DNA of 64,000 bases from Cydia pomonella (GCF_033807575.1 NC_084725.1:9273001-9337000), one strand, 5' to 3'. Counted from the stretch's first letter, positions 1 to 11,420 are shown. The notes: generated from the letters alone by a model not told the origin. Made by a program: numbers and translations.

Positions 1-681
1 TAGCAGAGAAGGCGTTGCTATTGTTTGTTCTTGTCACAGTCCCCAGTCCAGATTTTTGACAAGTTTTGAGTCGTTACTCCTACATTTGCACTATAGATAG
101 AATTTTATGACGAACGGCTATCGGGTCTTCAATATTTTATCTCCATTCTGGTCTGCCGATTTTAAAAGAAACATGAACACTTATTTATTTATGATTTTTT
201 TAAATATTGTCTATAAAAACACTTTTTTCGTTACTCGATTGCTGTGAAGGGTTTTACATACACGAAATCTACACATTTGGGTTCGTCTGTCATCTCTAAA
301 AACTCGTCAGAGATTTTAATTTTAACTAACTAGTTAACTAACACAAAAGTTATGTCCAGAAAACCAGTTTTTTGGCCTAAAATTGTTCAACTTTGATGCC
401 AAATATCTCGAAGACAATAAACTTGAAGTAAATATGGTAAGCTGGCTACTAGCTATGGTAAGGTAAGGTAACTAAGGGGATTCAGATCGAAGGTCATTGG
501 CACTAGGGAGCCCCTTAAAGTGAAAACTTTTATTCCATCGCCTCAATTATGCATGTCGCATTACAGCCGGCCGATTTGAGTAAAATTCTACTTTATTTCT
601 AGTACTTAGAGTTGATCGTTGTTTGTCATTATTCTTTATGTTAATCTAGAATATATTTGATTTTGACAGATAGAGTTTTAC

Positions 682-916
682 GGTTAATAAGATCTACCGT
701 CCTTAATATTTTGTATGAAGTTACAAGCAAATATCAGTCTTCGTGAATCAAGTATTGTATTATTTCAAAGTGCTTAAGGTTTAATGCGGTATGGTAATAT
801 GGTAAGCCGTATTTAAGGTTAATAAGGTCTACTGTCCTTAATATTTTGTATGAAATTACAAGCAAATATCAGCTCTCGTGAATTATTAATGAAGCTTATT
901 TCAAAGCGTTTAAGGT
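682..916. repeat. Direct duplication, 135-bp offset
   Basis: The stretch from GGTTAATAAGATCTACCGTC (682-781) recurs from 817 to 916 with a handful of changes. Shared blocks include CCTTAATATTTTGTATGAA and TTACAAGCAAATATCAG. It is non-coding. The rest of 1-960 is AT-rich with nothing recognised. Confidence 0.8.
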
Positions 917-962
917 TGAATATTTCCTCAAATTTTCCGTTAAATGCCTACAATCCTTAGAG

Positions 963-1054
963 CATTTAAACCGGAGTCGCCTTTAAGAGCTTACCCCTCT
1001 GTCGAAAACCTCGCCCAATGGTCATACTTATTGTATGGACTGGCGTTTATCTGA
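963..1054 (+). repeat. Left part of an ACTGGAGTCGCCTT-type MITE
   Basis: Matches the left half of the complete copy at 51741-51937: GGAGTCGCCTTTAAGAGCTT, ACCCCTCTGTCG, CCAATGGTCAT and TGTATGGACTGGCGTTTATC. The right half is missing. It abuts the 84-bp repeat region. Confidence 0.7.
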
Positions 1055-1091
1055 CCAAAACCAACCGAAAATAAACATTCACCAGTACATA

Positions 1092-1559
1092 CAATAGTAC
1101 TTGCAAGCGTCCATAGGCTAGGGTGCTTACTTGAGCGGACTGTATGGTTTTTTGCCACCGACGTCTCAGTACATATATAATGCAGGATCGAGAAATTGGG
1201 TGATGTTATATTTATTCAATTCCATGACTTGTAGAAATAGTTGTATAACACAAGTTCTTCTAGATTAGAATACGTTAGTAGTCCTCAAACACGCAAACTG
1301 GGGCGAGGCAACGCGCATGTGACAACTTTGAAGTTGCAGGCGTCCAAAGGCTACACTGACTACACTTACAATCAGGCAGGTCGCGCCGTATGCAATTTCA
1401 CAACATTTCGCATACTTTAATGATCAACAACGCGCATGATCCATAGGCTACAGTGATTGCTTAGCATCAGATGGGTCGTATTCTTGTTTGCCACCAACGT
1501 GATATAAAAATGTTCACTAATACCAGTGATCGACAACGCGCATGTAACAACTTAGAGAA
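1092..1559 (+). repeat. Degenerate outer units of the 84-bp repeat
   Basis: Diverged partial copies of the array unit at about 1092-1190, 1332-1400 and 1435-1515, recognised by CGTCCATAGGCTA, TTGCCACCGACGT and TTGCAGGCGTCCA. The text ATCGACAACGCGCATG, absent from the core units, lies between them. This looks like the ancestral dispersed form from which the array grew. Confidence 0.7.
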
Positions 1560-2231
1560 GTTGCAGGCATCCATAGGCTACGGTGACAGCTTATCATCAG
1601 GCGGGCAGTATTCGTGTTTGCCACCGACATGGTATAAAAAAAAGTTGCAGGCATCCATAGGCTACGTTGACAGCTTATCACCAGGCGGGCAGTATTCGTG
1701 TTTGCCACTGACGTGGTATAAAAAAAAGTTGCAGGCATCCATAGGCTACGGTGACAGTTTATCATCAGGCGGACAGTATTCGTGTTTGCCACCGACATGG
1801 TATAAAAAAAAAAGTTGCAGGCATCCATAGGCTACGGTGACAGCTTATCACCAGGCGGGCAGTATTCGTGTTTGCCACCGACATGGTATATAAAAAAGTT
1901 GCAGGCATCCATAGGCTACGTTGACAGCTTATCACCAGGCGGGCAGTATTCGTGTTTGCCACTGACGTGGTATAAAAAAAAGTTGCAGGCATCCATAGGC
2001 TACGGTGACAGTTTATCATCAGGCGGACAGTATTCGTGTTTGCCACCGACATGGTATAAAAAAAAAAGTTGCAGGCATCCATAGGCTACGGTGACAGCTT
2101 ATCACCAGGCGGGCAGTATTCGTGTTTGCCACTGACGTGGTATAAAAAAAAAGTTGCAGGCGTCCATATGCTACGATGACAGTTTATCATCAGGCGGACA
2201 GTATTCGTGTTTGCCACCGACGTGGTATAAA
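1560..2231 (+). repeat. 84-bp minisatellite with a 3-unit higher-order period
   Basis: Eight units start at 1560, 1644, 1728, 1814, 1898, 1982, 2068 and 2153, each beginning GTTGCAGGCATCCATAGGCT and ending in an A-run of 6-10. Units at 1644 and 1898 are identical, as are 1728 and 1982; triplets repeat every 254 bp. Long reading frames across the array are a by-product of the 84-bp (28-codon) period and are not genes. The unit is the reverse complement of the dispersed repeat at 5600-5715. Confidence 0.95.
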
Positions 2232-2282
2232 TAAGTTCACCAGTACCAGGAATCGGAATTAGGTCAGCTAAAAAATACCTAT

Positions 2283-2622
2283 TACATAATATAGAGATGT
2301 TACAACCTGGTAGAAAAATGTATTTTTTCTTGAATACCTGGGTATTCGATATTTATTTATTATTCACATACAGATATACTCGACTTTGCTAGTTAACGAC
2401 ATACTTAGGTTTAGAAACTCCCTTTTCTAAAAAGTGTGATGTAAATGTTACCAGATGTAACTAGAAATAGTTACAACTTTTAGATTAACATGAAACATCC
2501 CGTAATGTAAGTAAAAACATGTATGTTTAACATTACGACTAGTACCTGGATAAATATCGAATACCCAGGTATTCAAGAAAATATACATTTTTCTATCCGG
2601 TTTTAACCACTCTATATTATGT
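2283..2622. mobile_element. Foldback MITE with ~75-bp inverted repeats
   Basis: The left arm starts ACATAATATAGAG and includes TTGAATACCTGGGTATTCGA. The right arm is its reverse complement (TCGAATACCCAGGTATTCAA ... CTCTATATTATGT). The middle (about 2360-2540) shows no gene. Confidence 0.8.
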
Positions 2623-3012
2623 GCTCTTGCAAATATGCCCGTATGCATATTTTAAAACAAACTTATTGGGCAGTTGGAAAAGTACAAAGTCCATATATTT
2701 GTTGACCACAAGCTCCAAAACCAACCGCACCTGGAGCAAGCCGATGCCATCGACCTGGACCTTGACGCGTACACGTGCTCTGTGGCGTCAGATACATACA
2801 AAGTAGCGCCAATATATAAACATATAAATATATATATGCATATTTTAAATCTAACTTATTCTCTCTCTTATCTCGACCTATATATTATCGACCTCGACGC
2901 CCACGTAGGAATTTGCAGGTGGCCGTCGGCGCCACGGTGGCGGCTGATGCAACACGTCGGGAGATAAATACCTAAATTGAGCCAGTAACGAGAAATTAGG
3001 ACCAGTTTCACC

Positions 3013-3125
3013 GTGACGGGGTGGCCTAGGGGTTCATGACGTTAACTGGCTAAAGACGCCCCGGTCAGCTAAAGACGCTGGTTCGAATCCGACCTTCGCC
3101 ACTGGAGGCCACCTCGTCACTTTTT
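3013..3125 (+). mobile_element. tRNA-derived SINE, partial
   Basis: An RNA polymerase III A box (TGGCCTAGGGGTTCA, about 3022-3036) and a perfect B box (GGTTCGAATCC, about 3080-3090) are present, followed by TTCGCCACTGGAGGCCAC. GCTAAAGACGC is duplicated between the boxes. It lacks a foldable tRNA cloverleaf, so it is a SINE head and not a tRNA gene. Confidence 0.75.
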
Positions 3126-3239
3126 GTTTGTCGTACACGTACAAAGTGGTGCCATCTATTTTAGCGAAGTTTTCCCTCGGGAGATAAATACCTTAAACAT
3201 AGAAAGTAGCGCCAACTGGCGAGGATATATGCACAACTA

Positions 3240-3590
3240 CCAAGGGGCGCAGGGCCAGGGGCAGCGGCGGGGGAGGGGGCGGGGGAGGGCGGGGAGGCGG
3301 CGGGGAAGGGGGGGGGGGGGGGCTAGTGGCGCCATCTAACGGATCTTTGCCGAACTACCAAGTGGCGCAGGGGGGGGGGGGGAGAGGAGGGGGAGGGGGG
3401 GGAGAAGGGGGGCGGGTGGAGGGGGGGGGGGGGTTGAGGGGGGGGTGAGGGGTGAGGGGGGTGGGGAGAGGGGGGGGGGTGAGGGGGGAGGAGGGGGGGG
3501 AGGGGAGGGGGGGGGTGAGGGGGGTGAGGGGGTTGGGGGGGAGGGGGGGTGAGGGGGTTGGGGGGGGAGGGGGGGGGGGGGAGATAAATA
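3240..3590 (+). repeat. G-rich polypurine block
   Basis: Long runs of G broken by single A, T or C, densest at 3305-3320 and 3368-3585. Runs of five or more G recur dozens of times, so the + strand has strong G-quadruplex potential and the duplex could form a triplex. The proline-rich frames on the - strand are translations of this low-complexity DNA. Confidence 0.9.
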
Positions 3591-3710
3591 CCTAAAGTGA
3601 GCTGGAATCGGCATATCCTCCCTACTCCGAACAATTAATTAAAATATTTGCTTAAAATGAATAATCCTTTTATATAAGAGAATCAGTTGATTTAAATCTG
3701 AATCGGTTAC

Positions 3711-4830
3711 TTACCTTTTTAGGGTTCCGTAGTCAACTAGGAATCCTTATAGTTTCGCCATGTCCGTCTGCCCGTCCGTCCGGCTTTACTCCGTGACCGT
3801 TAGTGCTAGAAAACTGCAATAGGGTTGTCTCCATCTACAAATCTTAGGGCAGAAATGTATCCCAATAAATTCTTTTGGATTATAAGAACATGTTAAACTA
3901 CTTTTAGGGGACCTGTAATGACCATATTTTTGTAAATATTGAATTAAAAATATCTTTTGGCCCACGTCATGTGACCAAACTCGAAACGTCTTTGAAGATT
4001 CTGATGACGTCACAACTCTCGGATTGACACTGTTGACAGTTAGGCGATAAACAACAAATGACAAATGTCAGTTGACAGCTCGTATCTTCTACGTGTGTAT
4101 GTAGTTATGTGTCAAACCGTAAACTGTGACGTCACACAATTTTCAAAGAGCGTTTTGGGCGCGAAAGCATCCGTCAAAATATATTTTGTTAATTTAACAT
4201 ATTTAAAGCCGTTTTTAGTATAAAAGTTGAATGTTAGGGCAACTTTTAGTTAATACAGAACGTAATACAAGCGTTTTAAAAAAATTGGAAACAACCCTAT
4301 TTGGCATGGATACCTAAATAATGCATGGCGACAGACCTTAAAAATAAATTATAGTACCTCCCATACAAAATGTTTTTTTTTTTTGGTATCTGGTAAGGGT
4401 TTACAACCACCATTTTTTGCAAATATGAATATTTTCGGAAATAATTGCTCCTAAATAAAAAAATATATCGCCCTCTAACTTTTGAACCTTGGGTCCAAAA
4501 ATATGAAAAAAATCTTGTAACTAAAGCTTAATAAGTACTTTCAATGAGAATTATGGCGAACATGATCGGTCCAGCCGCCATTTTTGAATTATTGCAAAAA
4601 GTCTTCTCTTCTTAGTAAAAAGTAAGTACGAGTCTATTGTACGAGAAAAAAATATATATTGATTACATCAGATAAAACATAATTGAGGACAAAAAGACGT
4701 ACAATACGTACGTACAACGCGCTGCGAAAGTACTCGCTTAAGCTTGTAATGTACATGATACTTTACTAATTTAGCTTATTCTGACAGAATGATAAAGAAC
4801 TACGGAACCCTACACTAAGCATGGCCCGAC
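3711..4830 (+). mobile_element. Interspersed element with AGGGTTCCGTAG / CTACGGAACCCTA ends
   Basis: The left end is TTTTTAGGGTTCCGTAGTCAAC and the right end is GAACTACGGAACCCTACACT, followed by AAGCATGGCCCGACATGCTC. The body is about 1.1 kb with no coding frame. The same family is broken at 30919-31650 and truncated at 41160-41520. Non-autonomous; the superfamily is not clear to me. Confidence 0.7.
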
Positions 4831-4916
4831 ATGCTCTTGGCCGATTTCAGTTCGCTTATGAATGAATTTGATAAATTCTCGCTGGATATTTTTTTCATGG
4901 CATTGACAAAGAAGGG

Positions 4917-4980
4917 AGGATTATTTATTTATTTATTTATAAAGGAGACAACACAGAAACATACATGGAACGTGCAGGTA
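4917..4980 (-). mobile_element. LINE 3' end, antisense
   Basis: A (TTAT)n tail at 4921-4941 followed by AAAGGAGACAACACAGAAAC, the reverse complement of a LINE terminus with a tetranucleotide tail. Only the end is visible. Confidence 0.5.
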
Positions 4981-5009
4981 CAATAAAATGTTGGTTACGT
5001 ATTGGAGTA

Positions 5010-5204
5010 CAGTACCCCTAGTGTAAATAAATTCGATTTCGAAACGTGACGTACGCGTTTGCGTTTAGTCTCATTTTGTATGTGATTTAGAAAGAGCGCG
5101 CCAAGCGGGACGTTTTGGAAACTCAAAATCCTATACAAAATGAGACTTAACGCAAACGCGTTCGTCACGTTATGATGTCGATTAAATTTACACTAGGGGT
5201 ACTG
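5010..5204. mobile_element. Foldback MITE, ~75-bp inverted repeats
   Basis: The left arm CAGTACCCCTAGTGTAAAT... AACGTGACG ... GCGTTTGCGTTTAGTCTCAT pairs with the right arm ending ATTTACACTAGGGGTACTG. About 15 mismatches per 75. The loop is short (about 45 bp) and non-coding. Confidence 0.88.
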
Positions 5205-5299
5205 ATGTTTCCTTAAAAGTATCAAAATACCATGATAGCAGAGGTTATAGAAATACATGATTGACTATTATACATTATGATTATGGTGGCTTAAAAGGA

Positions 5300-5950
5300 A
5301 AAAAACAGTATGGGATCTTATAGGATCACTTTGTTGTCCATCCGTCCGTCCATCTGTCTGTCAAGACCCTTTATCTCGGGAACGCGTGGAGGTATCGTGT
5401 TGAAATAAAAACCATGTCTACAATCGCTCGAAGCTGTGAAAAATTATATCACTAATTAACATTTAAAAAAATATAAGACCGTTTATGCCGCAAAAAACGT
5501 ATATTTTATATAAATAAATAAAATAAAAAGTCATTTATTGTCGCAAAGAAAAAAAAATTGTACATACAGCAACGGATAAGCAATCAAAGCAAAATAGGGA
5601 CAATAGGGTATTTTTTTTAATACTACGTCGGAGGCAAACAAGCATACGACCCTCCTGATGGTAAGCAGTCTCCGTAGCCTATGTACGCCTGCAACTCCAG
5701 AGGAGTTACAGGCAACAGGTTACAGGTGAGGTGTAATTCCAATAGGGTTGTTGACTGTATTATTTTGACACTTTCAAGGTAATCAAAACTTACAGGGTAC
5801 TTTCCGTTGACCTAGAACTATGAAATTTGGCAAGTCGTGTTATACTAAAAATACAGGGAAATAACTGAAAACTATAAAGTTAAAAATATAACATAATATA
5901 TTTTCCTACGGAACCATCGGTGGGCAAGTCCGACTCGCACTGGTCCTTAT
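5300..5950 (+). mobile_element. GTCCGTCC...GAGTCCGACTCGCAC-type element, interrupted
   Basis: The left part has the (GTCC)n block TCCATCCGTCCGTCCATCTG (about 5336); the right end is ACGGAACCATCGGTGGGC then AAGTCCGACTCGCACTGGTC (to about 5945). A LINE tail (5507-5575) and a dispersed copy of the 84-bp repeat sit inside, so it was hit at least twice. A reversed fragment lies at 21660-21765. Confidence 0.6.
5595..5725 (-). repeat. Dispersed single copy of the 84-bp array unit
   Basis: TTTTTTAATACTACGTCGGA, GGCAAACAAGCATACGACCC, TGATGGTAAGCAGTC and TAGCCTATGTACGCCTGCAA together are the reverse complement of one unit of 1560-2231. It shows that the array arose from an interspersed repeat. Confidence 0.75.
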
Positions 5951-6163
5951 TGTTATGTTTGTTGGAATGTCTATTTTATATTTTATAAACAGCGTGACCA
6001 AAAAGTGTATTCCCGTTGCCAGGTAGGTTTATATATTGTAATATATGAAATGTTGTTAAATATGTTGGATATTGTAAAGTGTAGGTGTTTGTGTGTGTAG
6101 GGTATATAATAATTCCATTGGTGAATTACATGGGTTTTTCAACCTTTACTGTTTTATGAGTTT

Positions 6164-6636
6164 TAGATAGGTGGGTCAAAATTATTTTCGTTGTCTTTTT
6201 TTTTGTCCCCAAAAAATGTGACGTAGTGGCGCTTTTTGTACGAGATGAAATTTAGTTTTTCATTTTTTCTCATATTACGAGTAAATGTAATCTACAGCTA
6301 AACAGACATGCAATGGCACTCGTCTTTTAAGGGTTCCGTACCCAAAGGGTAAAACGGGACCCTAATTACTAAGACTCCGCTGTCCGTCCGTCCGTCCGTC
6401 TGTCGCTAGGCTGTATCTCATGAACTGTGATAGCTAGACAGGTGAAATTTTCACAGATGATGTATTTCTGTTGCCGCTATAACAACAAATACTAAAAAGT
6501 ACGGAACTCTCAGTGGGCGAGTCTGACTCGCACTTATCCGGTTTTTTTCATATATTTGATAAAACACAGAAATACAAACGTGACAGACTGGTCCAAAACA
6601 AGACAACGAAAATAATTTTGACCCAGTAACCTATCT
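6164..6636. mobile_element. TIR element split by a nested insertion
   Basis: GATAGGTGGGTCAAAATTAT... at 6167 is inverted at 6600-6636 (ATAATTTTGACCCAGTAACC). Arms are about 33 bp. The element at 6333-6545 is inserted between them. Confidence 0.75.
6333..6545 (+). mobile_element. Complete short AGGGTTCCGTACC...ACTCGCAC element
   Basis: Starts AAGGGTTCCGTACCCAAAGG, contains TCCGTCCGTCCGTCCGTCTG, and ends ACGGAACTCTCAGTGGGC then GAGTCTGACTCGCAC. About 213 bp, the typical size for this abundant lepidopteran family as I know it. No coding capacity. Confidence 0.75.
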
Positions 6637-7704
6637 AATCTCATTTACGGTTCAATCACATTTCTACTTGATTTGAAAGTGACGCCACTTCTTAGCACGG
6701 TCTAAAATTCGAGATCACGTTTCTAACACATATACGTTTTATCATGTGTTTAATATAAGCGAGCACATTTATCTTCTCGACGCCTACTTAAGCAGATTTA
6801 TAGGATTAACTTAATAAAGGTTTGTCTACTTTGTCTCACGTTCCACCTTGGAAGGCAAATGTTAAACATCAAGTGCTTGAAAGCATATACGTTAACTTGA
6901 AACTTCTTTATTAATGCTTAAAACTTTTGAAACATACAAGGAGTGCGATGGCGAATTTAATAATATTAGCTTCTTAAAATTAAAAATTCGTATGATATAT
7001 TTCTTTGTCTTCTTCTCCCTCTCCTGATCCGATTATTTGGGGTCGGGTCTCCTTTTTTTTTGAAGTGAAAACTTCTTTAGCGGCGCTGTGCACTTTTTGT
7101 GATGGGAATTTTTTTTTAAAACTCGCGACAGGTCACGTGACCGACAGATTCGTCACATTGAAAATTCGTAAGACGGACACGTGACCTGATCGAAAAACTC
7201 CATGATGGTTCTAGTAATGATGATGGTGTAAGAGTCGTTGAAATTATGGATGGAAGTTGATTTTTCTGAGATAAACTTTTTAATGTTAAATAATTTTAAT
7301 AGTTCTGAAGTGTTACATTTTTAATGTAATATAAATTGTCCTGTTTGTGTACGATAGCGCAATAAATGAATATTGTATTTTACTACATAAATGATAGTAC
7401 TTTTATACTGATAATTAAAGCAATTCGTGCAAAATTATTCCCTAACCATTCCAAAATATCAAAAATGCACAACGTTAATATGCAAGTTTTCACTTCTGCC
7501 GGCACTCCCGGTGTGCAACCCGTTGTTTCTTTTTGTTTTTTAAGAGGGGAAATGCGTTCCGCATACCACCCATGCGCGGGGACAGGCCGAAGCGAGCGAA
7601 GGTCAAAATCTTAACAATTATATTTTTAATAATGGCCCGCATGGCCGCATGTGTTGCTACACATGCACTGCGCATGCTTTATAATGAATAGATACTAAAC
7701 TAAA

Positions 7705-7834
7705 CGCCACTTGCACCGTCCCAACCCAGGGTTAACTGGCTAAACGTCTAGTTACCATGGTTACCAGTACAATTTGACACTGGGTTAACGATTTAACTGG
7801 TTAACCCCGTGTTAGTAGAATGGTGCAAGTGGCG
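7705..7834. mobile_element. MITE with CGCCACTTGCACC ends
   Basis: The left CGCCACTTGCACCGTCCCAA and the right GAATGGTGCAAGTGGCG are inverted, with GGGTTAACTGG / TGGTTAACCCC inside. A left-end fragment of the same family lies at 58143-58180. Confidence 0.85.
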
Positions 7835-8339
7835 CAAAGAATCACTTATAAGTTAATCTCTGTTAAGCCTGAGAGTTGACTTATATGAAGTACCATCTGA
7901 CATAAAGATCCCCTTTTGTTCTAATGGCGGTTTTATATAAACAAGTTGACCTATTCGCCTTTTCAACTTAGCAAATAGTTATTGTTTTATTGTCTTCGGT
8001 TACCGCGATTATTACTCATGGAATAAAACTTATTAAATTCATTATACGCGATTTAATCCGTTTGCATAGTTTAATTTAAATGGTTATTGTGTCGGAAGGT
8101 TAAGATGCGCTAAGCTAATCACAACGACCGTAAGTAATTCATTACGCCATCCGTTTTAGGGTTTAGGAACTCATTACAGCCGCCTCCGAAACTATCTCAA
8201 TTATTCATCTCCTATTTACATAATTATCCAAGTTTCACTATTATGTAGTTCTATTCTGTTGCTAACGTCTTATTAAAGTTACTGTACAATCAGTGTCGGA
8301 TAATTTAGTAGCTGAATAGGCTATTTAACAAGCTTCTAT

Positions 8340-8420
8340 TTAACTTGCAAGGTATATATGTATTTATATAAGATTTCACCCGTATGTATTTGTACATACG
8401 GGTAAAATCTTGCAAGTTAA
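8340..8420. repeat. Two-tier hairpin
   Basis: The outer arms TTAACTTGCAAG / CTTGCAAGTTAA enclose a second palindrome, AGATTTCACCCGTATGTA...TACATACGGGTAAAATCT. Interspersed-repeat sequence follows to about 8690, with a partial relative at 21912-22010 (CGATGAGTGTTAGTTGCCTG). Confidence 0.8.
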
Positions 8421-8699
8421 TTTAAATCCAGTTCCCGGTTTCCGATGAAGCTGAAAATTTTCATACATATGTAAGTATGGTGACATAGCAATATTATGGT
8501 ACATTCGAGCGGATCTGATGATGGAGACAGGAGGTGGTCATAGGAACTCTGTGATAAAGCAACGCAACCTAATTGTGCCTGGGGTTTTTAGAATTGTCTC
8601 GATGAGTGTTAGTTGCCTGTGGAACGAAAAGTACAATCTGCAATAAAAGCTTGTACCAAAAAAGATTTTTTTGCCAAAAACTTATTACTATCAAGTCAA

Positions 8700-9640
8700 A
8701 TCAGCTACCTAATCAATAACGCAATAACATTCTTAAACTTGTTCTAATTTAAATGAAATTGAGTAAACGTATTGTTTAGGTCATCAAAAATTAATGAATA
8801 AAATATATTCATTAATTTTTATTTTATTTTATTATGTAATGTAATTGTATGATGTGTAAATGGGTGAATCAACTTTTTTTGTTTTGTTATCCTGTCCCGT
8901 TGTCCAAGGGACAACAGTGGCACAGTTTGTTTGAAGAGACGTTGTATGCCGTTCTATTAACATGCTTAGTAGGGGGCCCATTATGGACATTGGTTATAAC
9001 AACCACAAAAACGCAAGTTTGATACATTTAAGTACCATAAAATCAGTATTTCAATGAACTTTTGTCCCCTGGACAACTAATCGTAACCATGGCAACGAGT
9101 GACGCTAAAAAGTTGATTCTCCCAAATGTATAATGTACATGGAAATAATTTTCTGGATTAAATTAATTTTATTCATTCATTAAATTATGAGCAGGCTCGA
9201 TCAAGGCGTTATGGAGCTACAAGAGCGTAAAAGGCCCAAAAGCTATTTGTGGGGGTTCTGGCTATTCTGGTCATCTTGTTTGCAAGAAAGTATGGTCGAG
9301 TTTGGTAACAAATGAAAGTGCTATCTTTGAACATTTATAATATCTTATACCTTTAAACGAGTAATTCTTGTATGTTTCGTGGATCTCGGAAAGGCTCTAA
9401 CAATTTGCTATATGGGGATTTTCGGGGGCGAAAAATCGATCTAGCTAGGTTTTATCCCTAGGAAAACGCGCTAATGAGTTTAAATGTTTTTGCTCGCAAA
9501 GCTACCAGATATTGTTTTAATCTAATTTAGCAATTTCTAAGACAAAAGTTTGTCCATATTGACTAAAGCCGATTATATCTCCAGTACGACCCTATAACAG
9601 GAACGTGGGCGGATTGCTAATCATAGACACGTCTTACACG
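8700..9640. other. AT-rich intronic or upstream sequence
   Basis: No gene was seen. A GTTGTCC-rich stretch (8895-9090) has the small palindrome GTTGTCCAAGGGACAAC. Everything here lies upstream of the exon at 12692, probably in one long intron. Confidence 0.5.
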
Positions 9641-10182
9641 AACACTCAGACTAATTGCCGATACCTACCCACGTAGGATTCACTAAGCTCTAGCTTAATC
9701 GAGCACTCCCCGTCCCCGTTCACAGAACATGATTGAACTAAGAGCATTTTCACATTATCCGTTACGATATCGGATGTCTTATACGACCATATAGAAGCAA
9801 AATGTGGCTGTCCATCAGAAAAGGGTAGGATACATTTCGGAGAGTGTGCTGAGGAATTGCACAACCTTATTCCTCCATCCCCATTTCACCATCGGACTAC
9901 CAGACAATCGGCACTTCGGCATCGCTTCATGGTAGGTATTCCACAAATACGCACGAAGCGTTTCGCTTCAACATTCCTTATGCGAACTGCCAAGGAGTGG
10001 AAGGCCCGAGTCTGTGTTTCCGTATGAGTACAATCTGAATCTCTTCAAGGCTAGAGTAAATAGGTATCCATAGGTAAGCGTGCTCCACCGTAGACCGCAT
10101 CATCACTTACCATCAGGTGTGATCGTGGTCAAACGCCTGCCTATCCTCCATAAAAAAAAATAAAAAAAAAAAAAAAAAAAAA
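9640..10182 (+). mobile_element. LINE 3' end with poly(A) tail
   Basis: Frame-broken coding similar to the C-terminus of lepidopteran LINE ORF2 (RHRFMVGIPQIRTKRFASTF then LMRTAKEWKARVCVSV) at about 9880-10030. It is followed by CTTACCATCAGGTGTGATCG and an A-run (10152-10182). Antisense relatives lie at 21771-21910. Truncated and dead. Confidence 0.65.
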
Positions 10183-10225
10183 TTATATATATATATATAT
10201 AGATATATATATATATATATATATA
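10183..10225. repeat. (TA)n microsatellite
   Basis: A run of about 20 TA dinucleotides, with one G, directly after the LINE poly(A) tail, a common site for tail-derived microsatellites. Confidence 0.95.
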
Positions 10226-10574
10226 AAGGGTTCTTATGCTTCTCGTGCTTAACCTTTCCATCAGATAAGGACCCCATTCTGATGGAAAGGTTGGGGAATT
10301 GCAGCTAAGATGGCCCAGTTTCTAAGCTTGCCTATTATCTAAAGTTTATAAAGACATTTATAAAGAGTCAATGGGTTCAAATTTTCCGTTTATGTTTGTT
10401 TTTACCATAGACAATACTGCAAGTTCATATTAAAAATAAGTAAAATAATAAATAATAATAACGATTAGGGCTGAGCATGTTTTCCTATATAGATAAGGGC
10501 AACCATCTGAGCGAAGACACAACTCATCTCTTCACAACTTTTATATCAAAACATTAGGAACCTATCGCTTTCTG

Positions 10575-10650
10575 AACGTATTCAAATTCAATTCAAAATT
10601 CAAAAAAATATCCTGCAAGTAGGCCTCAAGGGCTCTTTTACAAGTCAGTA
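10575..10650 (-). mobile_element. LINE 3' end fragment, antisense
   Basis: AATTCAATTCAAAATTCAAA followed by TATCCTGCAAGTAGGCCTCA is the familiar reversed terminus of a lepidopteran LINE. The rest of 10650-11400 is AT-rich with nothing recognised. Confidence 0.4.
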
Positions 10651-11411
10651 AAACATTATAGTAACATCATATAGTGACATGAAAAATACATAACAACATT
10701 TCTAAATACAACAGCCAATACCTGAGTAAACATTACATTATAATAATCTTAAAATAAATACGGACTTTACTTATAAATCAGTTAGAATTTACAAATATAG
10801 GTAGGAGAATAAATGAGACCGCTGATTTTCAGTCCCCAACCAAAAAAATTAAAGCTTATTCTTAACAATATTAGGTAAATAACTAACCTTACTGACCAGC
10901 CGAATAGTTCGCTACAAAGGTGCTGAATGCACCATTCAAGACAATTAATTTCCCATGTAAGCATTAAAAACGACTTGGTAATGTTTATACTTAGAATAAT
11001 AAAGAAAACATTTAAAAGTTATTTAGGCAGTTATTTTTAATATTCTCTTTTTAAAAACCCTTAATGAAACAAACCTAAAATCTCTCATCGCTTAAAAGGC
11101 AGCCTGTTACATAATTGTTCAAAAACTTTGCTGCTTCAGAACACAAAATTTGAGAGAATTAGCGATACTCTATCGACCTACAATGGAAAGTCGTAAAGTA
11201 CTACAAAACCTATATTGAGATACGACCTTCTCGTTTGGAATAACAAAACAGTCTTCAAAGTATTGCGATCAAAGCCGAATGCTTTCAACACTAATTGGTC
11301 ATTAATTTGAAGTAAAATCAACAATTGTTTGAAACACTTCCTATTGACTGGAGGCCTTTCAAATTAGGCGATATGATATTGTACGCGAGACCGATATATC
11401 GGCAATTGGTG

Positions 11412-11420
11412 TATATAAAG
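11412..11420 (+). promoter_or_regulatory. Possible TATA box
   Basis: TATATAAAG is followed about 25-30 nt later by GCATTGTGTAG. A short frame from the ATG at 11524 stops just before a GT site, so no convincing first exon follows. Chance occurrence in AT-rich DNA is likely. Confidence 0.2.

Larger units (their letters stand above)
2769..3610. repeat. Cluster of duplicated blocks around a SINE and a G-rich tract
   Basis: GGGAGATAAATACCT occurs at about 2959, 3179 and 3580. AGTAGCGCCA or AGTGGCGCCA occurs at about 2801, 3207 and 3326. CGTACACGT occurs at about 2768 and 3134. The spacing is uneven, so this is a set of partial duplications and not a regular array. No protein family was recognised in the short open frames at 2621-2967. 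Confidence 0.6.

Noticed and set aside
1471..2084. Overlapping open frames of 89-119 codons on both strands
   Set aside because: They come from the 84-bp tandem unit (28 codons), which keeps frames open; the peptides are simple translations of the repeat.
3013..3125. tRNA gene
   Set aside because: A and B boxes are present, but the sequence cannot fold into a complete cloverleaf and has SINE body sequence; the same holds at 23516, 38131 and 63853.
3323..3634. Proline-rich frames on the - strand
   Set aside because: Translation of the G-rich low-complexity tract; no start context and no splice structure.
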